Source: Paraphoma chrysanthemicola
Lineage: Eukaryota; Ascomycota; Dothideomycetes; Pleosporales; Phaeosphaeriaceae
DNA: 64,000 nt
NCBI GenBank assembly: GCA_020744225.1
Contig: JAGMWG010000003.1
Coordinates: 1,488,001 to 1,552,000 of the forward strand
Reading direction: 5' to 3'
A model generated the notes under the pieces. That model worked only from the letters and a program-made list of their open reading frames with translations. It ran no database searches and was not told the DNA's origin. The position numbers and the translations under genes were made by a program. Below are positions 1-12,532 of the stretch, in pieces. Position 1 is the first letter of the stretch. Each line of letters starts with the position of its first letter.

Positions 1-3000
1 TCAGCATTGTCTTTCAAAGGCTCTAGGGTGTCTTGTGCGATTTCCGGCTTTTGGTCGATAGTCGTGGGAGCTGCCGATTCCGGGAGGGGTGCAGACACCT
101 CGCTGGGCAAGTCACGTGCGCGATCCAGAACGATGTCGTCCCGAACATTGTCGGCTGGTGTGGCTTCACGAAGAAGGGTGGTCGCTTGCTCGACGGCTGG
201 TGTGGCTGTCACTATATCTGCCAGGGGTTGTTGAACTTCGTCGTGAGGAACAGTTTGGAGAGGCGCCTCTGCGTGGGCCTCGACCGGAGCGGTAGGCTGC
301 GACTCAATAGGCTCGGTCGGCGCAACACTGCCTTTCTTCTTCTTGTCCTTCTTGCCTTTCTTCTTCTTCGATGACGATTCTTCGATCGGAAGAGATGGCT
401 CAGCTGGAGATGAAGGCACGATATGCTCCTTCTTGGTCAAATCATCAATCGCAAGCTCCCGCATCGTCTCGCTAGTCTCATCTTGAGTGGCAGGCGAGCT
501 TGCAAAGCTTGGGAATGTGAAGTGTGGCTTTCCATCATCCGCAAAGTATGCGGACTGTGGTGCAATGAAGGTTGCCTTAGTCTGCCCTTCCAGCGGTGTT
601 TGCTCGTCCTGAACAGCATGAGATGGCTCTATCGTACGTGCGACTGCGATTGGCGGATAGGAGAAGTGTGGCTTCCCGTCATCTGCAAAGTATGCATTTT
701 GCGGGGCGACAAACGTCGGTGATGTCTTTGCGTCCAAGGCGCGTGATTCTTCATGCATGGGAACTCGCGCTTCAGCAACGTCCTCTGCACGTTTAGCCGA
801 GACGGTAGGATAGGTGAAGTGAGGTTTCCCGTCATCCGCAAAGTATGACAACTGAGGTGCGATGAAAGAAGGCGCCACTCTAGTTTCCTCCACAGGGCCA
901 TCTCTGGCAAGCTCGATGTGCGGTTGAGGTATCTGTTCACGCGGCTTTACCTGAAAATGCGGATATGCAAAGTGGGGTTTGCCATCATCGGCAAAGTATG
1001 AAGTCGTTGGCGCAACGAAGGAGGGTCTCGTGGCTGGCTCTACTTGTTCATCGAGAACGGGAGCTTCCCTGGCAACTTCGTCCTTGGTTGCGGTGTCTGC
1101 TGTTCCCACTGCTCGCTCTAGCTCTGCAGCCTTTGGTGCTGGAAGTGGAGCGACCTCAACCTGACGTTCAGACTCGATCTTCTTTGGCTCCGCGCTGACG
1201 ATAGGCTGCGGCGGCACTTGCACTTCGACCTTCTTCTCTTCCTTTGGCTTCGACTCAGGAGCTGGGGTCGGTGACGTCGCCTTCTTCTTCCCCCAACCAA
1301 AAGCGCCTAGGAGACTCGTTCCCCAGCCTGACTTAGAAGTTTCCGGTTCTGGGGTCTTCGGCCTCTCGACTTCCTTGGCGGGAGTAGGCAAAGCCTCGGG
1401 TACGACAGGAGTCGGCTCAGAGGTAACAGCCTCTGGCTGCGATGCTTTAGGCCCGTTCCCAGGTGCGACGGGCTCGATAACGATCTGCTGTGTTGATTTC
1501 TCTGGTTCGGGCGCCGGTGACGCTGTTTCTCCAACCAAAAAGTCCATGACATCGACTGGCTTCTCTTGATGGATGTCTGAGGAGCTCTGGTTCTGGGCGC
1601 CGCGCTCAGTTGTAGCCTCTAGCGTCTCTGGTTTGAGTGCAGCGCCATACTGTCGGACAAGGTCGTCGAAAGTCGTTGTAGGCTCCTTCTCAGACTTGAC
1701 CGATTCCGCAGGCGCCTCCTTGAACGACGGCCCTAGAATTTGGCGCTCGACGGTCTCTTCCTGGGCTTCCGATTGCGGAAGGACCTCTGGCTTCTGCGCA
1801 GGTTTCTCAGCAAGGCTCGCAATGTCAGACTCGATCTGCTGGCTTCCACGTTTGCCCTTCTTGTTTTTCTTGGACTTTTTGCCTTTGGATGTGATGGTAG
1901 CATCTGCCTCTTCGACCGTCCGGCCGAGTTCCTCCGCGGGCTTCATATCGGCAAGTGTCTTCTCAAGATCGTGGATACTGGCCTCCGGCACTTCAGATGA
2001 TGGCAGATCGATTGGCTCCTCCTGTGGCTTAATCTCATCAAGCACAGCGCGCCTGACCTCGGTCTCAACACCCTGTGGCGCAGTGCTCTCCAGAACCTTT
2101 TCTCGCTGGAGCTCTTTCGAAGCGGCTGGACCGGCAAATGGCTCACCAACAAGAGTGGCTTCATCTGTAACGGCCGATTCGGACTTGTTCTTGGCCCAAT
2201 CATCTTCATTGTCAACAAATGTAGGGATGAACTGCTTCGGGTCGGGTATCTCAGTCGGCGCTGGGAGTGGCGACACAGCAATGTAGTCCTTCTTGGTGTT
2301 TGACTTCTTCTTGGCTTTGCCCTTGCCCTTGCTTTCGCGGCGGATAAGATTCGATTCAGCTTCGACAGGTGTTTGAACAGTGTCGGGCTCGACCACCGTT
2401 TCAAGTACCGACTTCGCAGCATTATCGGCACTGTTGTCGTCAAGCTCAGCACTCCTTGAACCACTAGACTTTGTGCCAGACGGCGATTTCGAGCGCTGTC
2501 GTAGAGCGGCAGCAGTAAGACCTCCAATCGCCGCTCCAAGAGCCGCAGTTTGCAACTTAGACGAAGTGCTGGGAGAAGTATCTCGGCTTCTTGGAGGAGT
2601 GTGTCGCATCTTTGAGTCATCGAGTGGTGCGCTAGGTGCAAGAGGACTTGCAAGCTGAGGTTTAGCGCCACCGAGCTGCTTAGCCTTGACATCCTCAAGC
2701 GCAGCAGCAAGTACATCCTGTGGTGGTCCGGAAGACTCTGAAATAGGCTGGAAGTCTGAAGCCTTTGGAGTGACCAGTCCAGACTCATCGACCTCTTCGA
2801 TTTCGCGGTCCACGAGCTCAGGATGCTGAAGCTCAGGTCCTGGTTGTGGAGAGATGAGGTCAGATACAACGCTTAATGGCTCAAAGAATGGATCGTCAGA
2901 TACCAGACTAGCACTGAGGTTGGGTGACTCCAGAGCAGACTCGTATTCTGCATCTGTCTCGGTTGAAGATGAGGCTCTCGATGGGCTCCCACTGGAAGGC

Positions 3001-6000
3001 AGTGCAGGCAGCACTTCTTCAATCTCGTCTGACTTGCGATTACGCTCCAGAAGATAAAGTGGTCGGAACTCGCGAGACGTCTTGAACTCAGCAGAGTGGC
3101 CTTTGTTGTGACGGGGACGGAGAGGGGAGCTGCCGGGGCTGGAAATTTGCTCGGGTTCGGGGGCGAGTTCGCGCTGAGCCACAGGCGATACGTGAGGTTT
3201 TCGGAAGCGAATGGGTACAGCGGTGGATGACGACCGTCGTTCACGCAGCTGCGATGGAGGGCGGACGCTCTCCGGAGACTTTAGAGGCGAGCTTGGCCTT
3301 GACGCAGGCAGAGGTGGCAGTTCGTCGGGGAAAGCCTCCAACTGCCATGGCTGGAGTCCGGTGAGCCGCGTCAACAGTGCCCGGCTGTCCTCGAAGGAGA
3401 GTTCAGGCGGCGTTCTTGGACGCTCAATACTTGAAGGCGTAGTCAAGAAGTGATGCTTGTCGTCAAGAGTCGGAAGAGGAAATTCGGGCCGATCGCCAGG
3501 GATGATGCCACTACCTTTGTGGGTCTGATCGTCAGACTCACTTACGGGCAGTGGAGCTGGAGTGGTGGCTGCGGCCACTGCCCGATCGTCTAAAAAAGAC
3601 TGCTGTTCGCGGTCTTGCTGTTCATCGGCACGCGAAGGCGACGTGTATCGAGGGTACGAGCGATCCTATAAATACAACATCAACATTCATTCTAATTACA
3701 TTGCGGACAACGCTATCGCGCATAAGAAGAGCGATGTACCTTATCATCATATGATTCCCTCCTTTCGCCTTCTCCTCTCTCGGAGCGACTGCTCCTCTTC
3801 TCGCGACGGCTGCTAGTCGAAATTGTAGAGCGTGCATCATCGTCATCTGATCCGTATGTCGAGCCACGGTCTGACCTATGCTTCCGTCTGCGACGCTTGC
3901 CTTCTTCTTCCTCGTCATCCCTCGACTTCGACGACTTGCTCGAAATCTCGCCCAGGTTCTCTTTCGACTTGCTGAAGATGCCGAACAGGCCGCTAGAGCG
4001 CTTCTCCTTCTCCTTCTTAGAACTGCGGTCTTCATCATAGCGTGAAGATGAGGATATTACGGAAGCATTGTCATCATCGTCCCGTCTTGACCGTCTTCGA
4101 GAGGACTTGGGCTCGTCGTAGAGATCGCCTGGCTCGGATGCTGCAGACGAGCGGGAACGCGTCTTGCTCTCGGTCGAGCCATCTCTTTCACTTTCGCGTC
4201 TCTTGTGCTTGCGACGACGTTCTCCATTGGCCTCAGATCGGGTGTCGGAGATGGTGGACCTCGTGTCCCAGTCGTCGGCGGCATCGTCAGTCTCTCGGCG
4301 GCGATGTCTTCGCTTGCGTTCGCTGCCGTCGTCGAACTCATAGCCCCGGTCGCGGCTTCGCTCTCGGCTTTCAGCTCTTGTCTCTTCCTTGCGCAGGCGA
4401 CGCCTTTCTTCGCGGTCTGGATCCTCATCGTACTTGCTTCTCGACGAGCCCACAGATCGTGTATCATCGTCATTCTTGCTTTTGGGTGATACTGAAGGAC
4501 GACTCTCATCGCTTCGATACTTGCTGGGAGACGTCGTGAAGGCACTTTCGACTTTGTCTGCCTCCTGAGCGTTTGTTCTTGCCTTCTCTCTTTCCTCAGA
4601 GCCAGCAGAGAAGAACTCATCAGAGTCTCGATCGGCAGACTCCTTGCGAGGCGCATCATCAGGTGCATAGTAGCCAGAATCGTTCACGTTGCGAGAGATG
4701 TATGACTCTGGGGCAGTGGTGAGGGGAGCTTCGGTCGGGACCTTGGGCGCTTCAACCATCACTCGCTGGTCGAACACTGGTTGCTTGAGGGGGGCACCCA
4801 TGTAGTCTTCGTACTTGGTCTCGGTTCGGAGAGGCGATCCGACAGTAGGAGACCATACACCGCTGCTATGTCTCTTCTCCTTTTTGGTTCTGGGCGACTT
4901 TGCGTCCACGCTTGTATCGTTACCGAAAGTTGTACTGGAAGTCGGGGCAGACCAGTCAGGGTGGTCTCCAGAGCGTGTGCCGTTAGTAGATGACGAAGGC
5001 GTGTCGCGGGATGCGTGCTTGTCGACGGATTCTAGGCTTTGACGTGCATGCTCGAAGTCTGATCTGATGCGATCCTGATCCTGCTTCATGCTGTTCCCGA
5101 GAAGAGCTGCAAATCCTCCAGCCATGGCGGCCGCGGCAACCTTGCTGCTGCCGCCCTCTGAGCGTGAGGGTTCATACGCAGCCATGGGCTGCGAGGTCGG
5201 CCTTGAGACCGAGGAAGGTTCCAGGTCTCGAATGTCGCGTTCGACAGTGGGGCTTGCCAACGGACTGACATCACTCTCTTCCCAACTATCCACGCTGGCT
5301 CGCTTCGCTGCCTTCGACTTCTTCTTTTTGTCCTTCTTGCTAAGCTTTGCCTCCGGTTCTGGTTCTGGCACTGGTTGTCTACTCGGCTCAGACACAGGAA
5401 CTCTTTCGGCCTCAACTCGCTTCGGTGTATCTTGCATTGCTAGAACATCGTCAGTGCTCTTTGACTTTTTCTTACCCTTCTTGGTTGTCTTGCTCGGCGA
5501 ATCCCAGTCGTCCTCAGCGGGCTTGTCATCAATTGTAGCGACGACTGACGGCTCGTCAAAACTACCAGGAATGTGCATCGACGTAGATTCGGCGGACACT
5601 TGGCTCTTAGCGGTGCTTAAGTCCTTCGCCACGTCGGATGCGCCTCTTTTCAAGTCTAGATCAGAAGTCGACACATATGAGGGCGATTGGTAGACGCTGC
5701 TCGTTGAAGGTACCGAGGAGGCCACCGTCGACGGTGCTATTGTCGATGGTGCCATGTGCGAGTCGGAGAAGGGGTTGCTGATGACGGACGAGGTGTCACG
5801 TCTGTAGTCGTCCCAATCGTTGCGATCCTCGCGTTCGTCGCGATCATTCTTGTCGCTGCGAGACATGGCCGCGACACTGGCCGCGGTGACGGCAGCTGCT
5901 GCTGCAGCGGCGGCGGCAGCCTTGGCTTTCTTTTTCTCCTTCTTGCTAATCTTGCTCGATGATGCATCGACTATGCTGTCCCAATCAGACTCCTTCTCGT

Positions 6001-9000
6001 CACGGATGTACTGCGTACTCGGAGCGATTTCAGGAGGCTCGGACACTTGAGTGGATCGACCCGGACGGTAGGGCTGGTACGTTGTAGTCTGTCCTGAGGA
6101 TTTAGGCGAGTCATGCTCAACTACGACAGTATCTTCTGGGTGCTTCTTCTCCTGGTTTTTGAGATCACCATCAGAGACGAATTGCTCGCGGTACGAATCT
6201 GGCGTGGGCACTTCGAAGTGGTGGAACTGGTTCTCGCCCCAGCTCACCCGCGATCTTGCCCTATTAGCTTCTTCCGACTTCGGCTCTTCCTTTTCCTCCT
6301 TCACGGGCTCGATGTTGGGTGATGGAGGTGCCGAGGCGCTGCGAACAGACGGGGCTCTGCTACCAGGTGGCGTTGGAGCAATAAGATTCAAGGAGGGCAC
6401 AGGCCATGTTTGCTCAGCCGACGGTCTGCCGTCTCGTGTGGCGACAAAAGCATACGGATGGGGGTACGGTGGTGCTATCGGGCGAGTCGTACTTGACTCA
6501 TCGTGGGCTTCGGACATGGTAAGGTTGGTAGCTCCTTCATTCGGATCGACCGGCCGGACCTTTGGCAAGTTGTCGTTCTGCAAGAGCTCCTTGGGCGCAA
6601 AGAATTCGGCCTGGGTGACCTGTGGACCATTGTATCTATCTTCCCAGTCCTTGAGCACACCACGCGCAGTCTGCTTCTTGAACAGCTGGGGATCGAAGAT
6701 GTCGTCATCGGCATAGTCTTGTTGAATGTTGCTCGGTGCGTAAGTCACAACGCTACTTGGCTCATATGTCTTGACAGTACTGGGCCGGACAGTACTAGCA
6801 TCCGAGGGCTCGTATGTCTTGACTTTGCTGGGTCGAACGGTGCTAGCTTCCGAGGGCTCGTAAGTCTTGACACTGATGGGTCGAACAGTGCTAGCTTCTG
6901 AAGGCTCGTATGTCCTATTACTGCTGGGTCGAACGGTGCTAGCATCCGAGGGCTCGTATGTCTTGACTTTGCTGGGTCGAACAGTGCTAGCATCCGAGAA
7001 TTCGTATGTGCTGACATTGGAAGGCTCATAGGTCTTGGCATTGGACGTGTCGCGTGCCTTGGTACTTGAAGGCTCGTACGTCTTCGTGCTGGGCGAGTCA
7101 TACGATGCACTGCTGGGCGCTGCGTTCTTCGTGCTCGAAGAAGAGTCGCGCCTGCGATCCCGATCCTGGTCGCGGGTCTTCTCTTTCCGCTCCTTTTTCT
7201 CCTTCTCCTTGCCCTTGTAGGACGAGATCGCCGCGCTGGTGATTGCAGCGGCAGCGCCGGCCGCGACAGCAGTAGCAACCGTCGATTTGCGGTTGTCTGG
7301 CTGGACGATATCGCGCTCACGTTCTTCGAGCTCTTTCTCCTTGCGACGAACGTCGGTGGCAACTGAGCTGACTGAGCTTCCAGTGCGTTGTGGCTCAATC
7401 TTGCGCTGGTCGCGAGTTGAGTATCTTTCAGCATGCTCTTGTGCCTCGCGTTCGCGGCGTCGATTCTCGATGTCTTCCTGAATCTGAGCCTCACGTCTCT
7501 GGGCCTCGATTCGGTCGGCGTCACGTTTCTCGGCTTCGCGGCGCTCTCGTCGCATTTGCTCCGCCTGTGCTTCAAGATCAGCCTGGCGTTGCGCTTCAGC
7601 TCGAGCTTCACGTTCTCGACGATCCCGCGCTTCGGCTTCACGAGCTTCGCGCTCACGGATCTCGTTCTGCTGGCGGCGACGCTCGTCAGCGATCCGTTCA
7701 GCTTCAATCTTGGCCACACTTTCGGCTTCGACGTATCTACGAGCTTCTTCTTGCTGACGAGCTAGTTCGCCGCGCCGACGCTCTGCTTCTTGGCGAGCTT
7801 CCTCCTCACGGCGGAGCTGATCACGACGGCGCTCCTCTTCGGCTCGGCGGGCTTCATCTTCTTGCCGTTGCTGCTCACGACGGCGGCGGTCTTCCTCGTC
7901 TCGGCGAGCATCATCTTCTCTCTTCTGCTGTTCGCGATAACGGCGGTCTTCCTCTTCCCGGCGGTCTTGCTCCCTGCGGCGCTCACGCTCATCTTTCTCA
8001 GCCTGTTCTTGAGTGAGGCTGAAACGTACATTGCTGCTGGGTGAACCTGGGGTGCGATCATTGCGCTTCGCCGCTGCAAGGGCTGCAGCTCCTGCGGTGG
8101 CCGCGAGCCCTGCAATGGCCGCGTCACGCTTCCATGAAGAGGTCTGGATGGGCGAGGAATTGGATCGTCGAGGAATTGGAGGATGGTTAGCCGGCTGGGA
8201 CGCCTGAACTATGACATTTTGGATCTGAAATTGTGTAGGATAAGGGTATTGCCCTGGAGCCTGAGAGGAGACCGGGGGACCAGCAGGAGCAGGGTAGCCT
8301 GTCTGTGATGACGCCTGTGTTGTGTACATGGCGCCTGGAACTTGATGAACAGGCTGAGGCTGCTGGATGCTGATAGCACCTAGCCCGGACGTGATCATGG
8401 GCTGTGGAGTCGGAATTGAGCTCGTACGTCTGGCATCGAAAGTGCCCGGGTCGTTCGAAGCAAACGGATGAACAGTTTGTAGGGTATGGACGCTGCTTGA
8501 CTCGCTGTCATGACGACCCAGCTGTGTTCCGATGGCGGCACCAGTAATCGCACCAGCAGCGCCAGCTGTAGCAGGTCCAATGAAGGAAGTGCTCGCAATG
8601 TTGTCATAGAGGTTGTCAGACGACTTCCTCTTCTTCTTGCCGAAACCCCAGCGCCAGCCCCACTTGTTGGTACCGGAGCCGTTAGATACGAGTGATTCCT
8701 GGCTCTTGCCCTTTCGCCAGTCATAGTCTCCGTACACTAAGCCAGCGTCGCTCGAGGAATCAGAGGTATCGTCGTCAGGCAAATCCTCCCACTCATCGTC
8801 GCCATATCGCGAGGCAGGACGAGGACGATCGTTGCTCTTCCGACTCTTGCGATGTTCTTTGACCGCCACAACTTCGCTCGAATGCTTGCCAGATGAGCGC
8901 CCGGCTTTGGCTGCTGCGATGGCCGCCGCAGTTGCGCCCAAACCAGCCAGAGTGGCTTTGAGGCGTTCATCCGAGTTGCGTCGCTTGGGGGAAGCCCGTC

Positions 9001-11563
9001 TCTTGCGTCGAACGTACCCAGTACCAAAAGCCATCTCTGAGTCTGATGACGATACAGAGCCGTTGCCGAAATTGAAGAAGCCCTTCTTTTTCTTCTTGTG
9101 CGAGGAGCTGAAAGATTTCTGCCGCCTAACCTTTGGTGGAGGGGCAGCGAAGAAACCTCCAAGGAAACCTCCTTGGGCCTGTGAACTTTGCGAGATGTCG
9201 ATGACTGAGGCTCCAGAAGCCGAGCTACGCGAGGACTTCCGGCGCAGCTGTTGCGATCTCCTTCGTCTACGCTCGTCATCGCTGCTGTCTCGCCGATGGT
9301 GCACAACGGCCTTCTTGGGAGATCGAGAACGGCTCCGGCTTCGACGTTTCTTGCTCACAGCAGCACCAAGGACAGCACCAGCCAAGCCTGCGCCTAGTGC
9401 GGTGCCAAAGCCAGACTTGCCGTCCCTGGAACTTGAGCTTGACCGTGAACGTGACCGCGAGCGTCGCCGAATGACTTTATAATCCTTCTTGTCCTTCGTC
9501 ACACCCACGGACATCTGAGACATGCGATCCCTCGAGCGACTGCGGCGGCGGATGTCGGACACGCCATAGCTGTAGTCCTTGCGATCTCGAGATCGGCTGC
9601 GATGGTGGCGAGAGATGCGTGAATGCGCAGTGCGGCCAGATTTGATGCTATAGGTGTCGTCAAAGTCATTCCGGCCGGTGCTTAGAACCGCTTTGCCAGC
9701 CTTGGCCAGACCGATGCCACCAAGTCCTGCAGCGACCCAGCCCGCAGCACTGCTGCTCTGTTTTCTGCGTCTCTCGTCTCCGGAGGAAAACGAGCTATGC
9801 GATTTCTTCTCTTTCAGCGAGTAGCGGGATTGCTTTTCGATTCCACCAGAGGGTCGCATGTACTCGCTAGAACGCCGGCGGTTGTAGTGATGCTTGCGGG
9901 GCGCGTCCATCACCGAAGTTCGGGGATCAAAGCAGCCCTTGCACACACCAATGTATTCGGTGTAGTCTTCCATCTTTTGAACGTCCTCGTAGTCCTTCCA
10001 CCAGTCGACAAAGCGCGACACGGGGCCTGTGTGCTGGTGTCGCTGCGTCATGCCACCAGTCATGTAGGGACTTGGCGAAGGCAAAATACCGTTGTTGTTG
10101 TAGGTCTGCCCAGGGAAGGCTCCTGGGGTGGAAGAGGAGTAGTTGTGAGTGTGAGTGTGGTTGTGGTTATGATCGTGAGAATTAGAATGCGAGTTATGTT
10201 GATGCAAACCATATGCCGCAAGGCCAGCCGCTCCAGCTGCAGCATACAAACCCGCATTGCTGCCAGACGGGTGCTTCTCGAGTTTGCCAGGACGCGGTGG
10301 CTTGGGAGGAGGCGCTCCGTCCATGGCTTGGGAATAGGTGGGGATGTGGCTGCTCCCGTTAGGAGTGGTGGTCGAGGGATTTCCGCTCTGGCTATACGGG
10401 CCTGGGGCTGGGCCAGAGTTGCCATTAGTGTACGAGGTAGAGTTGTAGTTGTTGGACGAGCTGTAGCTGCTCGACTGGTGAGTGTTGGACGAGCCGTGGC
10501 CCACCGCGTAGCCCAGAGCAGCACCGCTAGCTAGTGTCGCTGCAGAGCTAAGCTTGCCGGGTTTGACAGGTTTGGGCGGTTTCGAGGTTGGGCGCGCCGG
10601 CTTCTGTGGCGCCGGGTCGTCTTCGTAGAATGAGCCTGGCATTGATGACGGTCGAGGCGGTTTGGTGGGGGGTGTGTCTGTGCCTCCGTAGAAATCTGCA
10701 GCTGCTCCAGACCCGGTGTCAGCAACAGGGTTGGGCAGCGCGGCGGCAGACATCAAGTGAGGCGTGTCCTGACCGACAATGACCGAGGGCGGCTGGGGTC
10801 TCACGCCGGGCTGCTGGTGCACGCTCTCGCCCTGGTCGTTGTAGTACTCGGCAGCGGCGCCGAATGGGTGGCCGCCAGGTAGGGCGCTCGTGGCATACTG
10901 CGCAGGGTCCTGCCCGGGGAACTGGTCCTGCACGTGGCTTGACATTCCTGTCTGTGGGGGGTGGTTGGATGACGGCAGTGCGCCCGACATCATGGGCGCA
11001 CCTGCCTGGCCGGGAAACGGGGAGAAGCCCTCGCTCCCAATCTGGCCGCTGAAGCTGCGCGGGAGCTGGGTCGGGCTGTCGACGATGTCGCCCCTGTAGC
11101 CGCCGACTTGCGAGGAGCTGCCGGATCTCTCTGAGCGCGTCGAGCGGCGTTTCTCGACTTTGCGGTCCTTGTCCTTGCTCTTCTTGGCGGCCTTGTCGTC
11201 GCGGTCTCTGCTGCGTGACCGGTCGCGTCGTGTTGACACGGAGGACTCTGCGTAGCTGCTTGGCCGGTCGTCGCGCCGCCGGGCATAGCGCTCATCTCTG
11301 GGGTCCTCGTAGAGGTCGTCGCTGGCTCTTGCCCGGGGCATCTCGTCGAAGGCAGTCGCGAAGGATGCAATGGAAGAAGGCGGTGCGTCGCGTCGGGACG
11401 GCTTGCGGGTGGATGTGGATGAGACGACTGAGCGTCCGTCGGCGTCTCTGTCGCGCTTCGCACGCGTAGATTCACTAGTTCGGCGGCGCTTGCCATCTTC
11501 ATCCCTATCTCTGTTCGAAGCGGACGAGCCGCTGTCGCTCTTGCCCGTGATTCTGCTCCACAT
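1..11563 (-). CDS. giant involucrin-repeat / leashin-like protein, 3' end beyond window
   Basis: The gene starts at the ATG at 11563 (MWSRITGKSD). Exon 1 is 11563-3740 (2,608 codons). A 74-nt intron (3739-3666, donor GTACAT, acceptor TATAG) removes an in-frame stop at 3713, and exon 2 stays open from 3665 to the window edge (about 1,221 codons). The protein is almost wholly low-complexity: RS-rich runs; a His-rich run near 10,140-10,205; a conserved Trp/Cys segment around 9,920-10,020 (WWKDYEDVQKMEDYTEYIG); a long Arg/Glu-rich charged helix (about 7,390-8,020); 17-residue TYEPS repeats (about 6,745-7,080); eleven Ala/Gly patches; an FRPLYLLERN motif near 3,060; and four YFADDGKPHF repeats (510-1,025). 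Fungal proteins of this type are annotated 'involucrin repeat protein', and some are leashins that tether Woronin bodies to the septum. The leashin identity is an inference; the gene model is well supported. Confidence 0.85.
510..1025 (-). repeat. four coding repeats with YFADDGKPHF core
   Basis: Four copies of the protein motif F(V/I)APxxxYFADDGKPHFx(Y/F)P lie at about 510-575, 657-722, 808-875 and 960-1025. Spacing is about 150 nt, so the unit is about 50 residues. I checked the first and last copies and they are in frame with exon 2 of the giant gene. The ten-residue core is identical in all four, while the linkers (Glu/Pro/Val/Ala-rich) vary. Confidence 0.85.
6745..7080 (-). repeat. tandem 17-residue TYEPS/STVRPS coding repeats
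   Basis: Inside the giant gene, the unit KTYEPS(D/E)ASTVRPSxV is repeated in tandem about five times, with degenerate TYEPS copies on both sides. At DNA level the unit is about 51 nt (for example the tggctcatatgtcttgac-like blocks). It is typical of an expanding coding minisatellite. Confidence 0.8.
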
Positions 11564-12532
11564 GATGCGCGGTCGCTCGGGCGAGGTGAGGGCGCGGGGA
11601 TATTAGGTGTGCTGGTGGCACTGCGATGGGCGCAAATGGGATGGGCGACGGGTGGGATATGCTGGGTATATCGCTGCAGACGCTGCAAGTGAGAGAAGCT
11701 GGTCAGGCCGTCATGTCGTGATGGAAATGTACAGTAGCGCGATGCAGTGCAGCAAGGAAAGTATGCGCGCAATGCCCAAAGACGCAGATAATGCAGCCTC
11801 TCACCGGCTTCGAGAGCGATGGTGTGTTGAAGGTAGCTGGCCCTCGGATCTTGTCCAAACAAGCGAACAGCTCAGCGACATGGGGCTAATCCCACGCTCG
11901 GGCGGAGGCTGGGAGCTGAGGCAACCAATGGGCGGGAGCCCTCCGAGACGATCTCCGCGCAGTGATCCCTGTCGAGCTGGACTTTGGGCTTCGCGACCAT
12001 GTCCGCGTCATCTACATCAAAACATTTGGCTTGTGGTGTTGCCATCACGCGGAAGACAAAGTTGCAGCAGTAAATATTCTAGCACCATATCTGCTGAGGT
12101 CGAGTGACGCATGCAGAAGTAACAACAGAAGCCAGGGTCTAGCTGCGGGAAGGCACGACCCTGGCTCAAGGACGGGGCATCCGCTGTGGCGAAAGTTCCT
12201 TTGAGCTTGAGGAAACGCCAAGTCAAATCAAGTGGAGCAAACAAACAACACACACTGCGCTGCACTGCACTGGAGTGCACAACATGGGCTGTTTTTTCAT
12301 TGAGAACCACTTCGTACACTATGACATTGGTGCATAAGAGAAGTGTGGTGGGACTTTTGGGATAGTAGCATATCGATGCCATGTTGTGCAATACTCAAAG
12401 CCATGACACTATTTACTGGAAGTTTGGAGTTCCTCTCCATCCATCGCTCTCTTCACAAAGTCGCACAAGGTCCACAGCTCACAAGCCGACTCCACCATAG
12501 AATCCTCAATCCGCAAGCCTAATTTCGTGCAC
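11564..12532. other. intergenic, upstream of the giant gene
   Basis: I see no convincing gene here. Short ORFs on both strands lack recognisable content. The part next to 11563 should hold the promoter of the giant gene. The remainder lies downstream of the minus-strand genes at 12.5-13.9 kb. Confidence 0.5.

Noticed and set aside
1943..2869. 308-codon minus-strand ORF in another frame of the giant gene
   Set aside because: Out of frame with exon 2, whose frame is open throughout and contains the conserved repeats; Ser/Leu/Arg-rich shadow.
9797..10534. 245-codon plus-strand ORF inside the giant gene
   Set aside because: Val/Arg-rich antisense shadow of low-complexity coding DNA.
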